From assembly GCF_900961225.1 (NCBI RefSeq), contig NZ_CAAHFN010000054.1, forward strand, positions 334,821 to 398,820: DNA of 64,000 nucleotides. Reading direction: 5' to 3'. The translations under genes were made by a program, and so were the position numbers. Each line of letters opens with the position of its first letter. Positions within the stretch are counted from its first letter, which is position 1. Origin of the DNA: Modicisalibacter radicis. Lineage in GTDB: Bacteria > Pseudomonadota > Gammaproteobacteria > Pseudomonadales > Halomonadaceae. The notes beneath the pieces are model-generated. The model was not told where the DNA came from. It did no database searches and saw only the letters and a list, made by a program, of their open reading frames with translations. Positions 39,845 through 48,724 of this stretch are shown piece by piece.

Positions 39845-40515
39845 TGGGCCTCTCGCCCGTGAGCGCCTTGGCGGGCCTGTTCGAGTCACTGGCTTCCAAC
39901 GAGCCCTCTCCAGCCCTCGCGCTGGCCTGCCATGACGTGGATACCCTGCTGGAATTTCGAGACGCTCGGGATGCGTTGCGCCCCATCGTTAGCGGCGCCA
40001 TCCATGCGCTCTGCCACCTGGTGGAGGACACCACCCCTCGCGGCGTTAGGGTACTAGAGCAAGACGCCGACTTACTCGGGCTGGTCTGGCAGGAGCTGAC
40101 TGTTTTCGATGCGTGGTTGGAAGAACTACTGCGCCTTATGGCTGGCGATTATCGTCCAGAGCTTGGTGGATACCAGCGCCACCTCCTCCCAGTGGATCCC
40201 AGTGGCCCGCCCCACCTGCTGCGCCTGCTGAATAGCTTGGCAGCTGCTGATATTGCCGACTCTGGCCAACTGATCCTCCCCTCCGGGTCTGAATTGATCA
40301 GCGAAGCAGGCCATACCCGTTGGCGTGTATTGGCCCCCGCCAGCCACCTGATGGGTGCGCTGCTGGCCACGAACCGTATGCATACGACAACCACGCTCCA
40401 GCGACTACCCGCCGTCGCGACCTTCATCCGGGAGTGTCATGCCGGCATGGCCTGGTTGGATGCCCTACCCAGCCGAATCAGTAAGGGAGAACTGCATGCC
40501 GCAATCAGCGCTTAA
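39841..40515 (+). CDS. Hypothetical helical island protein
   Basis: A 224-residue protein starting at ATG 39841 (MMGLSPVSALAGLFESL), where GGGGGG lies just before it and the start overlaps the end of the AlpA-like gene. It is rich in Leu and Ala and predicted helical, with no membrane segment. The 3' end overlaps the S49 protease gene by 20 bp, so it belongs to the same transcription unit. No family is recognised. A phage structural or assembly helper role is only a guess from the neighbour. Confidence 0.7.
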   Translation: MMGLSPVSALAGLFESLASNEPSPALALACHDVDTLLEFRDARDALRPIVSGAIHALCHLVEDTTPRGVRVLEQDADLLGLVWQELTVFDAWLEELLRLMAGDYRPELGGYQRHLLPVDPSGPPHLLRLLNSLAAADIADSGQLILPSGSELISEAGHTRWRVLAPASHLMGALLATNRMHTTTTLQRLPAVATFIRECHAGMAWLDALPSRISKGELHAAISA

Positions 40516-41755
40516 CTTGCTGGCGAGCCGTAACTGGCTAATCACCACCGATGGCCTCGACACCATAATGGCCGTAGCCGATCGCCAAGGCGACGTGAAG
40601 GCACTCGAAGCACGGTTGGGCCGCCCCTTGGACAATACGCGTAGCGTCAGCGTGCGAGACGGCGTGGCCGTGGTGCCGATTACCGGGCCGATCTTTCGCT
40701 ACGCGAACCTGTTCACCGAGATCAGCGGTGCGGTCAGCACCGAGATGCTGGTCAAGGACATTCAAGCTGCGCTCGACGACCCGAGCATCTCGTCGATCGT
40801 GCTTAACATCGACAGCCCTGGCGGCGAAGCCACCGGCATCAATGAGCTGAGCGACCTGATCTATAACGCTCGCGGCCGTAAGCCCATCAAAGCCTATGTC
40901 GGTGGCCAGATGGCCAGCGCCCTGTACTGGATCGGTAGTGCCGCAGACGAGGTGATCGCCGACGACACCGCACAGCTGGGCAGCGTCGGAGTTGTGCTTA
41001 GCCTGCGCAAGCGCGATGACATGCCCGGCGAAAAGACCTTCGAGATTGTCTCCAGCAACGCGCCGAACAAGCGGCCCGATCCCGAGACCGAAGCCGGCCG
41101 CGCCCAGTTGCAGGCACGTACCGACGAACTGGCCAGCGTATTTCTCGACAAGGTGGCTCGCAATCGCGGCATTCCACGCGACCAGGTCAATGATCGGTTC
41201 CGCCAAGGCGGTATCGCCACCGGTGCGCTGGCAGTGAAAGCCGGCATGGCCGATCGCCTGGGCTCTTTGGAATCTCTCATTGCCGAACTAGCCGGCAATT
41301 CCTCATCAACAAACACTCAGCATAGGACTATTAGCATGACCACCGTTCGCACGACTGATGAGTTTCAAGCCGCCATTGCTGCTGGCGTCGACCCTCGAAA
41401 AATTAAGGTAGCTACACAAGTGGATGTGGATACCGAACGTGCCCAAGCCTACAGCCAGGCTAGCCAAGCCGCGGTCCTTCAAGAACGTCGACGCTGCCAT
41501 GAAATCTGGAACTTGGCAGGAAAAGACCACCGTGACATTGCCATTCAGGCGATCGATAGCGGCATGAGCGTGGAAGCGCTCGGGCTCGAATTATTCCAGG
41601 CCCGGCAAGAGAAGGAACAGCGCGATAGCGCTGTCTGTGCCATCAGCGGGCGCTGGCAGAGTGAAGCCAGTCGCACCACCCAACACGACGCGAGTGAGTC
41701 ACCCCGCCAACCCGCCACGGTGACTGCTATCACCGATCACTTCCGTCGCCGCTGA
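40496..41755 (+). CDS. S49-family phage protease with scaffold-like C-terminus
   Basis: A 419-residue protein. The first about 270 residues are an S49 (SppA/lambda gpC-like) peptidase with VLNIDSPGGEATGINELSDLI, the catalytic Ser in VGGQMASALYWIGSAADEV and AQLGSVGVVLSLRKRDD. The C-terminal part (ERAQAYSQASQAAVLQERRRC, then AIQAIDSGMSVEALGLELFQAR) resembles the scaffold-core tails of phage head proteases. ATG 40496 with GGGAGA upstream is chosen. In phages such fusions process or shape the procapsid, but no capsid gene is in the island. Confidence 0.88.
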   Translation: MPQSALNLLASRNWLITTDGLDTIMAVADRQGDVKALEARLGRPLDNTRSVSVRDGVAVVPITGPIFRYANLFTEISGAVSTEMLVKDIQAALDDPSISSIVLNIDSPGGEATGINELSDLIYNARGRKPIKAYVGGQMASALYWIGSAADEVIADDTAQLGSVGVVLSLRKRDDMPGEKTFEIVSSNAPNKRPDPETEAGRAQLQARTDELASVFLDKVARNRGIPRDQVNDRFRQGGIATGALAVKAGMADRLGSLESLIAELAGNSSSTNTQHRTISMTTVRTTDEFQAAIAAGVDPRKIKVATQVDVDTERAQAYSQASQAAVLQERRRCHEIWNLAGKDHRDIAIQAIDSGMSVEALGLELFQARQEKEQRDSAVCAISGRWQSEASRTTQHDASESPRQPATVTAITDHFRRR

Positions 41756-41793
41756 TAGCGACTAATTGTTTCGATAACGAGGAGAGAGCCAAC

Positions 41794-42855
41794 ATGCTGG
41801 GATTTGGAAAGAGCAAGGCTGAAAAGGATTGGCAGGACTGGATAGCCAAACGCCAGAAGCAGCGAGAGGCGCTAACAGATGTCGTGGTGAAAAGGCAGGC
41901 TGCCAAACAGGATCTCGACAAGGCCAAAGGTCACGCCCACTGGGGAAAATTCCCGGTACTAAGGCTTACTGATTTTCCCGTCGACAGCACCCAGCCAACG
42001 GAAATCCCATCGCCGACAGCAACCATCGCCAGAGTCGAGCATGGCCTTCGCCAAAACGAGACCTTTCGCAGAGAGGGCCGTCGCTTCTCTTGGAATATTT
42101 CTGAGGTCCGGCGCGCTTTGGACGAGTTAAAGGTGCTCGTCAAGGACGTCGATGCTGCCAACGATCGATATACCAAGCTACTGGAACGGAAAGAGCAGCT
42201 TCAGGAAGCGCTGGACGAGCTGGAGCAGGCCCCACCCAAGGCTGGGCACGGTGCCCTAGAAGCCTTCGACGGAGAAATCCAAGCGCTTGAAACATCCCTA
42301 GAGCGTGTGGACCAAGCCTTGGAAACCATGGGCGACGAGTCGAGCCTTCTGGAGAGCGCCCGGACCGACGTTCAAAACGCACAGACACGAGTCGATGAGC
42401 TGGAAGCCGCCGCCGCGCTTGGCGATACGGACGACAATGAACAGGCGGCAGCTAGTACCGCACTGAAGAAAGCCCAAGCTCAGGTTGAAAAGGCCAAGGC
42501 ACAAGCCGGCCGGCAGGAGGCCGCCCGAAGAGGGTTGCAGCGTAAGCGTGCTTCACTCGCCGAGCGCCTCGAAGAACTGGGTCAAATGCATGCCGACATC
42601 GCTCGGGAGGTGTTTTCCGCCGACTTGGAAAGCCAGGAACAGCGACTGGTGGCGATTCTAGCTAGCAGGGACATCCGAGAGTTGGTGGAAGCAATTAACT
42701 CGATACGCAAGCAGTACAACCAAGCCGTTCATTTCGGAGAAAGCCGACAGCCTGCCAACTCTCCTTTTGAGCCCTTAAGCATCACGATCGAGCTCAAGCA
42801 CCTGTTGAAGCATCCCGAACACCGGGCACTGAGCCAGACCGGTATCAAGTATTAA
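41794..42855 (+). CDS. Coiled-coil hypothetical protein
   Basis: A 353-residue, strongly charged protein with long heptad-rich stretches (about residues 100-300: VKDVDAANDRYTKLLERKEQLQEALDELE and STALKKAQAQVEKAKAQAGRQEAARRGLQRKR), so a coiled coil is likely. GAGGAGAG precedes the ATG. It follows the S49 protease by 38 bp and ends just before a terminator. No enzyme motif is seen. It may be a structural or DNA-associated phage-type protein; that is inference. Confidence 0.75.
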   Translation: MLGFGKSKAEKDWQDWIAKRQKQREALTDVVVKRQAAKQDLDKAKGHAHWGKFPVLRLTDFPVDSTQPTEIPSPTATIARVEHGLRQNETFRREGRRFSWNISEVRRALDELKVLVKDVDAANDRYTKLLERKEQLQEALDELEQAPPKAGHGALEAFDGEIQALETSLERVDQALETMGDESSLLESARTDVQNAQTRVDELEAAAALGDTDDNEQAAASTALKKAQAQVEKAKAQAGRQEAARRGLQRKRASLAERLEELGQMHADIAREVFSADLESQEQRLVAILASRDIRELVEAINSIRKQYNQAVHFGESRQPANSPFEPLSITIELKHLLKHPEHRALSQTGIKY

Positions 42856-42878
42856 GGCGCCTCTATTCAGAAACACAA

Positions 42879-42910
42879 AACCCCTTCGGCGGGGCAACGC
42901 CGAAGGGGTT
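42879..42910 (+). terminator. Rho-independent terminator
   Basis: AACCCCTTCGGCG and CGCCGAAGGGGTT form a 13-bp stem around GGGCAA, 23 bases after the coiled-coil gene stop. The downstream T-run is short on plus; on minus it is followed by TTTTGTG, so it may work both ways. Confidence 0.75.
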
Positions 42911-43232
42911 TAGACAAACTTGCGCTAACTTCGGAATTTACCTTATGCCAACCCCCGCTCTCTCGCAAGTGCTGCCTCTTGCAGTCCGGCTGTTGGGCGG
43001 CTATCGTAGCTCTGCCGCTGCCAATTCAGCGGCCGGGATTGACAGCCCGAACTATCCGAGGCGCACAAGCGCCGCCATTCAGCACGGCGCTTTTTTCATG
43101 CCGTTATGGCGGCTGTGCGTGGGAGGCTTCGGCCTGCCGGGTTCCTTGGATACCGGTCTGTCAACCCGCGTACAGTCGCCCCCATTGATTGACAGCGATG
43201 CGGGCGACTCCAATATCCAAGGAGTCATACCC
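42911..43232 (+). other. Gene-free stretch with a leader terminator
   Basis: No convincing gene is seen in this 322-bp stretch. It holds a second hairpin (43067-43093) with a T-run, and the words GATTGACAGC at 43039 and 43190 region. It probably contains the promoter and leader of the 61-residue gene and primase operon that follow. Confidence 0.45.
43067..43098 (+). terminator. Terminator or attenuator before the primase operon
   Basis: AAGCGCCG and CGGCGCTT pair as an 8-bp stem around CCATTCAGCA, followed by TTTT. It lies 135 bp before the next start codon, so it could end an upstream leader RNA or attenuate the primase operon. A short leader RNA here would recall the immunity RNA of P4-like elements, but that is speculation. 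Confidence 0.6.
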
Positions 43233-43418
43233 ATGGCATCACTACGCCTGTTCCCTACCCGCGATCCGTCTGCTCGTGCCGCCGCTCATCGGGCCATGGC
43301 CCGTGCCGCGCTGTTCTCCAACTCAAGCACCGCCGTTCGTCTGAAGCGCTACAACGCCCATATGACCAAGGCTCGCCGCCTGGAAGCCCGCTGCAATGGG
43401 CAGGAGGTGGCGTCATGA
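43233..43418 (+). CDS. Small basic hypothetical protein
   Basis: A 61-residue basic protein starting at ATG 43233 with AAGGAG upstream. It is Arg/Ala-rich (MASLRLFPTRDPSARAAAHR, SSTAVRLKRYNAHMTKARR). The stop overlaps the next start (ATGA at 43415). It heads the small-gene series before the primase. No family is recognised. Confidence 0.7.
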   Translation: MASLRLFPTRDPSARAAAHRAMARAALFSNSSTAVRLKRYNAHMTKARRLEARCNGQEVAS

Positions 43419-43705
43419 ACCACGCCGTTTCAGGTTTCGAGCTCCTTGGCCGCCACGTGCGGGAATCCTCCAACTCGATCGAGACAATCGCCAAGCTCGT
43501 GGAAGAGGACCTGTGGCGCCGCGATAGCGACGACGAAACACCCTTCCTCACCCCCGGCAGCACCTGCCAGTTGATGACAGCGATTCGCGAGCTGAGCGAC
43601 CGCGTGTCCAGCCTGACCGATGAGATGGTGCAACTCGGCGAAGCTCGCCGTCCCTCAATGCGAACCGTACAGGCGGTACGCCCAGCCCAAGGGAGCGCCA
43701 CATGA
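43415..43705 (+). CDS. Small hypothetical protein of the primase operon
   Basis: A 96-residue acidic, helical protein (VRESSNSIETIAKLVEEDLWRRD, CQLMTAIRELSDRVSSLTDEMVQL). Both ends overlap neighbours by 4 bp (ATGA), so it is translated together with the 61-residue gene and the primase. I recognise no family. Confidence 0.75.
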   Translation: MNHAVSGFELLGRHVRESSNSIETIAKLVEEDLWRRDSDDETPFLTPGSTCQLMTAIRELSDRVSSLTDEMVQLGEARRPSMRTVQAVRPAQGSAT

Positions 43706-46629
43706 GTCGTAACGAACGCACCTATGCCGACCTCACCACTCGCTTCGAAGAGGGCAACCGTGCCGCGCTTGCCGCCATCGATCGGGTGTTGGCGCACTGG
43801 CTACCCGGCGGCAAGACACAAAAGCGCGAATATGTAGTCAAGAACCCCACCCGCCAGGACGCACATGCGGGATCATTCTCCGTGAACCTGGATCGCGGTG
43901 GCTGGTATGACTTCGCCACCGGCGATAAGGGTGGCGATCTGGTGGCTCTGATCGCTTACTTGGAGGGCTGCGAGCAGTTGGAAGCGTTGAAGCACCTGGA
44001 GAGCTTCCTAGGGATCGACCCCGAGCGTGCCGGCCCCGGTGCAGCGCACGTCGCCCCGCCACCGACTCGTTCCATCAAGCCAGCCAAAGTGGATAACTGG
44101 GCTCCAGTAACGCCGATCCCGGAGAATGCTCTGGCTGCAATGCCGGCGGCGCACCCCAAGCATGGCCAGCCCTGGAAGCGTTGGAACTATCGCGATGCCG
44201 ATGGGCACCTGATGATGGCCGTGGAGCGCTACAACCTTCCCAAACAGCCGGGAGAAACAAAACAGCGCAAGGTGTTCTCACCGCTGACCTGGTGGCGTCA
44301 TGCCGGCAGCGGCGATGGCAAATGGCAGCGCAAGGGGCTACCCGAGCCACGCCCCTTGCTGAACCTGGACAAGCTGGCCGCCGACCCTAAAGCGCCCGTA
44401 GTGGTCTGTGAAGGTGAGAAGAGCGCTGATGCTGCCGCCGAGTTGATGCCCGAGCATGTGGCTACCTGCTGGCCCAACGGCACCAACTCCGCCAGCAAAG
44501 CCGACTGGTCACCCCTTAAGGGACGCCATGTAGTGCTGTGGCCTGATAACGACGCGGCTGGCATTCAGTGCATGGAGAAGCTCGCCGGGGATCTGCACGC
44601 CCTTGGGGTGGCCTCCGTCCGTCTGGTGAATCTTTCGCCCTTCGACCGCGTGGCCGACTGGGATGGTGATAAGCCCGCCTTCCGCGAGGGTGGCGAGTGG
44701 CACGAGAAGGATGATGCCGCCGATCTTCTGGGGCGAGCCTGGACGCCACTGCACCTGACTGCCCTGGCCAGTGAGGGTGGGCTGTTTCGCGACCCACCGG
44801 CTCCACCAAAGGGAAAGGCTGATAAGGGCAGCAAGGCCGGGAAGCGACAGCCAGGCGCCCAGCACACACCCGGTTTCACGGTGAAGGACGGTGGCGTTTA
44901 CGCCATTCCCGAAGATGGCGATCCGCGCCGGGTTTGCGATCGCCTCGATATCATCGCTCAGACTCGCGACGAACGCGGCCACAACTGGGGCCTGCTGTTG
45001 GAGTTCAAGGACCCTGATGGTGTGGCGAAGCGCTGGAACATTCCTGCCGAGACGCTGATCAGCGAGGGAGCCAAGGACGCCATTTCACCGTTGCTATCCA
45101 TGGGGCTGAAGCTGGACCCCAAGCGCCCGGCCCGCAACACGAAAAACGACTTGATCAGCTACTTGCAGGGCTTCGCCGGAAAGGAACGCGCCCGCCTGGT
45201 GGATCGCCTTGGCTGGCACGGTGACGCCTATCTGCTGCCGGCCGGCGCGATCGGCAAGACTCCCGAGGTGCTGGAGTTCACCAACCATGGGGCGGAGCTG
45301 CCGAGCATCGAGGAAGCCGGCACCCTCAAGGACTGGCAAACTCATATCGGCGCCCTGTGCCCCGGCAATGATCGGCTCACGCTGTGTGTCTGCGTAGCCT
45401 TGGCCGGCCCGCTGCTCCAATTGCTGGGCTTGGAGTCGGGAGGCTTCCACCTGTATGGCGAGAGTTCCGGCGGCAAAACGACACACCTGCAAGCCGCTGT
45501 TTCGGTCTACGGCTCCCCCAAGCTCGTGCGTAGCTGGCGCTCGACGGACAATGCCCTGGAGTCCATCGCCGCCGCCCACTCGGACGGCCTGCTGGCACTA
45601 GACGAAATCGGCATGTGCAGTCCCCGCATCATCGGCGAAACCGTGTACATGCTGGGCAATGGCGCCGGCAAGGCCCGCGCCAACGACCGAGGCAACGGCA
45701 AGCCGGTTCGGCGCTGGCGCCTGCTGTTCGTTTCCACCGGTGAGAAGACGCTGGAGCAGCACATGGACGAGGCTGGCCAGATGCATCGCGCCGGCATGGA
45801 TGTGCGCATGCTGGGAGTTCCAGCGGATGCCGGGGGAGGCATGGGATTGTTCCAGGAGCTTCATGGTTTCGCTGGCCCCGCCGACCTCTCCGATCATCTC
45901 AAGGCCAGTGTCGCCAAATACTACGGCACGCCCCTGGTCCACCTACTGGAACAGCTCACCCAACGCGACAACTTAGCGCGTCTGGTGAAGGGTTACCCGA
46001 GCGCCTTGGCCAACTTCGAGAAGGAGACCCTGCCACCCAACGCCAGCGGCCAGGCCCACCGGGCCGCCGCTCGCTTCACCCTGGTGGCCATGGCTGGCGA
46101 GATGGCGACGAGTTGGGGGGTCACCGGCTGGCAGCCCTATACCGCATGGAGCGCCGCTAAGGCCTGCTTCGTGGCATGGCTTTCCGAGCGTGGCGGTGCC
46201 GGCGACCAGGAAGAGAGCAAAGTACTCGAAGCGCTGAGCCATCTGATCGAAACACACGGAGAGGCACGCTTCACCCGGTTGAACGCGGACTACCAGTTTG
46301 ACCAGCACGCGCCCCGCACCCTCAACAAGCTGGGTTACCGTCGCACGGAGACTTTCGGCAGCGGTGCGAGCCTCCGAGTCGTCACTACCTACTTCATCCC
46401 CCCTGCTACCTGGAGCAAAGAGGTCTGGGGGAAACCGGGTATGCCCTCAGTCCGTCAGGCCAACAAGGTACTCAAGGCTCGGGACGTGCTGAAGCTCGAT
46501 CACGAGGGCAAGACGTCAATCAAGGTGCCCGGTATTAAGGGCGGGTCTGCCCGCTATTACGTGTTCACCGACGAATCGCTGTACCAAGCGCGGAACGCCG
46601 CCAACGACGAGCAGGAGGAAGCCGCATGA
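43702..46629 (+). CDS. Primase-helicase: TOPRIM plus DUF927 ATPase
   Basis: A 975-residue replication protein. The N-terminus (about 30-110) resembles a CHC2-like zinc-finger fold without the cysteines (EYVVKNPTRQDAHAGSFSVN, WYDFATGDKGGDLVALI). A TOPRIM domain follows (about 225-310: VVVCEGEKSADAAAELMPE, LWPDNDAAGIQ). The DUF927 helicase-like ATPase has Walker A YGESSGGKTT (about 590) and Walker B LLALDEIGM. Such proteins start replication of P4-like satellites and integrative elements. It is coupled to genes on both sides by 4-bp overlaps. Confidence 0.93.
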   Translation: MSRNERTYADLTTRFEEGNRAALAAIDRVLAHWLPGGKTQKREYVVKNPTRQDAHAGSFSVNLDRGGWYDFATGDKGGDLVALIAYLEGCEQLEALKHLESFLGIDPERAGPGAAHVAPPPTRSIKPAKVDNWAPVTPIPENALAAMPAAHPKHGQPWKRWNYRDADGHLMMAVERYNLPKQPGETKQRKVFSPLTWWRHAGSGDGKWQRKGLPEPRPLLNLDKLAADPKAPVVVCEGEKSADAAAELMPEHVATCWPNGTNSASKADWSPLKGRHVVLWPDNDAAGIQCMEKLAGDLHALGVASVRLVNLSPFDRVADWDGDKPAFREGGEWHEKDDAADLLGRAWTPLHLTALASEGGLFRDPPAPPKGKADKGSKAGKRQPGAQHTPGFTVKDGGVYAIPEDGDPRRVCDRLDIIAQTRDERGHNWGLLLEFKDPDGVAKRWNIPAETLISEGAKDAISPLLSMGLKLDPKRPARNTKNDLISYLQGFAGKERARLVDRLGWHGDAYLLPAGAIGKTPEVLEFTNHGAELPSIEEAGTLKDWQTHIGALCPGNDRLTLCVCVALAGPLLQLLGLESGGFHLYGESSGGKTTHLQAAVSVYGSPKLVRSWRSTDNALESIAAAHSDGLLALDEIGMCSPRIIGETVYMLGNGAGKARANDRGNGKPVRRWRLLFVSTGEKTLEQHMDEAGQMHRAGMDVRMLGVPADAGGGMGLFQELHGFAGPADLSDHLKASVAKYYGTPLVHLLEQLTQRDNLARLVKGYPSALANFEKETLPPNASGQAHRAAARFTLVAMAGEMATSWGVTGWQPYTAWSAAKACFVAWLSERGGAGDQEESKVLEALSHLIETHGEARFTRLNADYQFDQHAPRTLNKLGYRRTETFGSGASLRVVTTYFIPPATWSKEVWGKPGMPSVRQANKVLKARDVLKLDHEGKTSIKVPGIKGGSARYYVFTDESLYQARNAANDEQEEAA

Positions 46630-46850
46630 AACCCCAGAACGATGACCAGCTGATCATGTGCGAGTCCCTCGACAACGTCGAGCGCGCCACGCTCCTGTTG
46701 GAGCCCATCCGATACCGACAGACAACAGGTGGGCTGAGCCTGCATGAGCAGGCTCAGCTGGAGGCGGCGCACGATATCCTTATGCAGGTGGTTGAGAGGC
46801 TTGAGGAAGCCAGGGGCGGATGGCGACTCGATAATGCCGATGCTGGTTGA
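46626..46850 (+). CDS. Small hypothetical protein after the primase
   Basis: A 74-residue acidic, helical protein (DNVERATLLLEPIRYRQTTG, HEQAQLEAAHDILMQVVERL). It starts with a 4-bp overlap with the primase stop. Its function is unknown. The AT-richer cargo starts right after it. Confidence 0.7.
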   Translation: MKPQNDDQLIMCESLDNVERATLLLEPIRYRQTTGGLSLHEQAQLEAAHDILMQVVERLEEARGGWRLDNADAG

Positions 46851-47535
46851 CAGATACACGGATAAGCCATATTTTATGGTTGACAAATCCTCGTATCTGC
46901 CAGGAAGCCTCATGAAAACAAAGCATCCATCAGATTTTTTCTCAGAGCTTAGCGAAAAACGGTTGGCAACTGTTGCTGAGCTATTGCTTGACGTTCGCTT
47001 CAATACGATGCAAGAAATGAATTCCCCGCACGATGACTCATATACGCGGGAATGCACAGTATTTGGCCGGACAAGGAATGCTCTAGTTGAGCTCTGTCAA
47101 AGCGATAAGCATGACTGGCTAAAGTTAGCCTCTCCTGGGATGGATGTCACTTTCCGTATTGGCAATGTGCCCTGCCGTTTTTTCAGAGACGATCCTGAAT
47201 CTCCCGAAAAGCGGGGCTTCTTTCGCAGGAACCAAGTCGATGACCTTTTTTCAGAAGAAGATAGCGAACCAGTCATGTGGAGGTTCGTTATTGAGAAAGC
47301 GATGACTGAAGAAGATGAGGATCGCGCTTTCTTTATAGGTCACAATGTCTACCAAGAGAAAGTTTGTCAGTGGTCATATGGTCCTTCTGGGCCCATCCTC
47401 CACTCTGTTGACAATGAAATTCCGCCTACTGCAGAACTACCGTCACCAGAAGTCGGAGTTCGAGAGGATGAGGAGCAGGAAGAGAACTTCCAAGATCGCG
47501 ATTCTCCAAAGCTCAGCGATACTCAGAACGAGTGA
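46834..47535 (+). CDS. Hypothetical protein upstream of XRE-ImmA/IrrE gene
   Basis: A protein of about 233 residues if started at ATG 46834; ATGs at 46840 and 46876 are also possible. It is soluble, with a helical N-terminal part (FFSELSEKRLATVAELLLDV) and an acidic C-terminal tail (REDEEQEENFQDRDSP). Base composition is AT-richer than the island backbone. It lies 7 bp before the XRE-ImmA/IrrE gene, so the two are probably one operon. I recognise no family. Confidence 0.7.
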   Translation: MPMLVDRYTDKPYFMVDKSSYLPGSLMKTKHPSDFFSELSEKRLATVAELLLDVRFNTMQEMNSPHDDSYTRECTVFGRTRNALVELCQSDKHDWLKLASPGMDVTFRIGNVPCRFFRDDPESPEKRGFFRRNQVDDLFSEEDSEPVMWRFVIEKAMTEEDEDRAFFIGHNVYQEKVCQWSYGPSGPILHSVDNEIPPTAELPSPEVGVREDEEQEENFQDRDSPKLSDTQNE

Positions 47536-47542
47536 ACCAAAA

Positions 47543-48634
47543 ATGGAATTCGTTTTCGATGGATCATCTATGAGGCTAGCCCGCGTATATAGCGGGCTTT
47601 CTCTCGAAGAAGTTTCAGCGCGAGTAGGAAAAACTCGCCAGTATTTACATAAGCTTGAATCGGGCCAGAGCAAGCCCACAGAGCAATTAATGGTTAATCT
47701 GGCCGACTCATTAAATGTGGAGGTAGAATTTTTTAAACCCAAAAGTGGCCGACTCAACGAAGATCAATTCCATTTTAGGAAGCTTTTTACCACAAAAGCT
47801 ACCATAAGACAGGTTGCCATTGCTCGCGGCGAGATGGTTAACGCTTTAATCTGTCTGTTAGATAGAAAACTTAAGCTGCCAAGGGTCAATATACCAAGCA
47901 TCTCCGACATCCAAAGCTATGACAGCATTGAACGTGTCGCTGAGGCCTGCCGGAAAGAATGGGGACTAGGATCTTCACCTATTGGTAACATGACTCGTCT
48001 CGCTGAGAGTCTCGGCACAGTTGTCACTAATTTCAATGGCATCTCAAAAGAGATCGACGCACTTTCTGTAGCTGTTGAAAGACCTTTCATCGTAAGAAAC
48101 ACAGCAAAAGAAAGTGTTTGCAGGCAACGGTTTGACATTGCCCACGAGCTTGGCCATTTGGTCATGCATGAAGGTGTTATAACTGGGGACCGTGTAACAG
48201 AAAGCCAAGCTAACCGGTTTGCAAGTGCACTACTGCTGCCAAGAACCATGATGGTCAAGCTATTCCCCAGACCAAACGGGGAAAGGCTGGATTGGAAAGG
48301 CATGAGAGAATTCAAGCAAACATGGAAGGTAAGCAAGGCGGCTATATTATACAGAGCCAAGCAGCTTGACCTTATTACAGAAGCACAATATAAAAGAGGC
48401 GTAATTACATTAAGGAAGCACGGAGAGGCTCACGGAGAAAAAGATGACTATCTTATCTCCAAAGAGCCTCCAGAGATCCTTGACAAATCTCTAAGTGTCC
48501 TTTTGGAATATAAAGGAATTGACCTCAACGGCATTGCTTCCGAGCTTTTTGTAAAGCCTAAATTTATCCAAGAATTAACCGGCTTCGAAATTCCGTCACC
48601 CCATAAAAAGCCGGACCTACGCTTAGTCCAATGA
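47543..48634 (+). CDS. XRE-HTH plus ImmA/IrrE metallopeptidase-domain protein
   Basis: A 363-residue protein with an N-terminal XRE helix-turn-helix (about 8-60: MRLARVYSGLSLEEVSARVG, TRQYLHKLESGQSKPTEQL) and a central ImmA/IrrE zinc-peptidase domain with the HExxH motif in FDIAHELGHLVMHE (about 195-205). The C-terminal helical part follows. Family members cleave repressors (ImmA) or act as antitoxin/defence regulators. ATG 47543 is used, 7 bp after the upstream gene. A terminator follows. Confidence 0.9.
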   Translation: MEFVFDGSSMRLARVYSGLSLEEVSARVGKTRQYLHKLESGQSKPTEQLMVNLADSLNVEVEFFKPKSGRLNEDQFHFRKLFTTKATIRQVAIARGEMVNALICLLDRKLKLPRVNIPSISDIQSYDSIERVAEACRKEWGLGSSPIGNMTRLAESLGTVVTNFNGISKEIDALSVAVERPFIVRNTAKESVCRQRFDIAHELGHLVMHEGVITGDRVTESQANRFASALLLPRTMMVKLFPRPNGERLDWKGMREFKQTWKVSKAAILYRAKQLDLITEAQYKRGVITLRKHGEAHGEKDDYLISKEPPEILDKSLSVLLEYKGIDLNGIASELFVKPKFIQELTGFEIPSPHKKPDLRLVQ

Positions 48635-48654
48635 GCGCAACACTTACACATAAC

Positions 48655-48684
48655 AAGCCCTGCATCGCTGCAGGGCTTTCTTTT
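48655..48684 (+). terminator. Terminator after the ImmA/IrrE gene
   Basis: AAGCCCTGCA and TGCAGGGCTT form a 10-bp stem around TCGC, then TCTTTT. It lies 20 bp after the stop codon and ends the plus-strand cargo operon. Confidence 0.88.
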
Positions 48685-48724
48685 CCGCAACAAATAACGC
48701 CAAATATTTACCCCTCAGTCAGCC

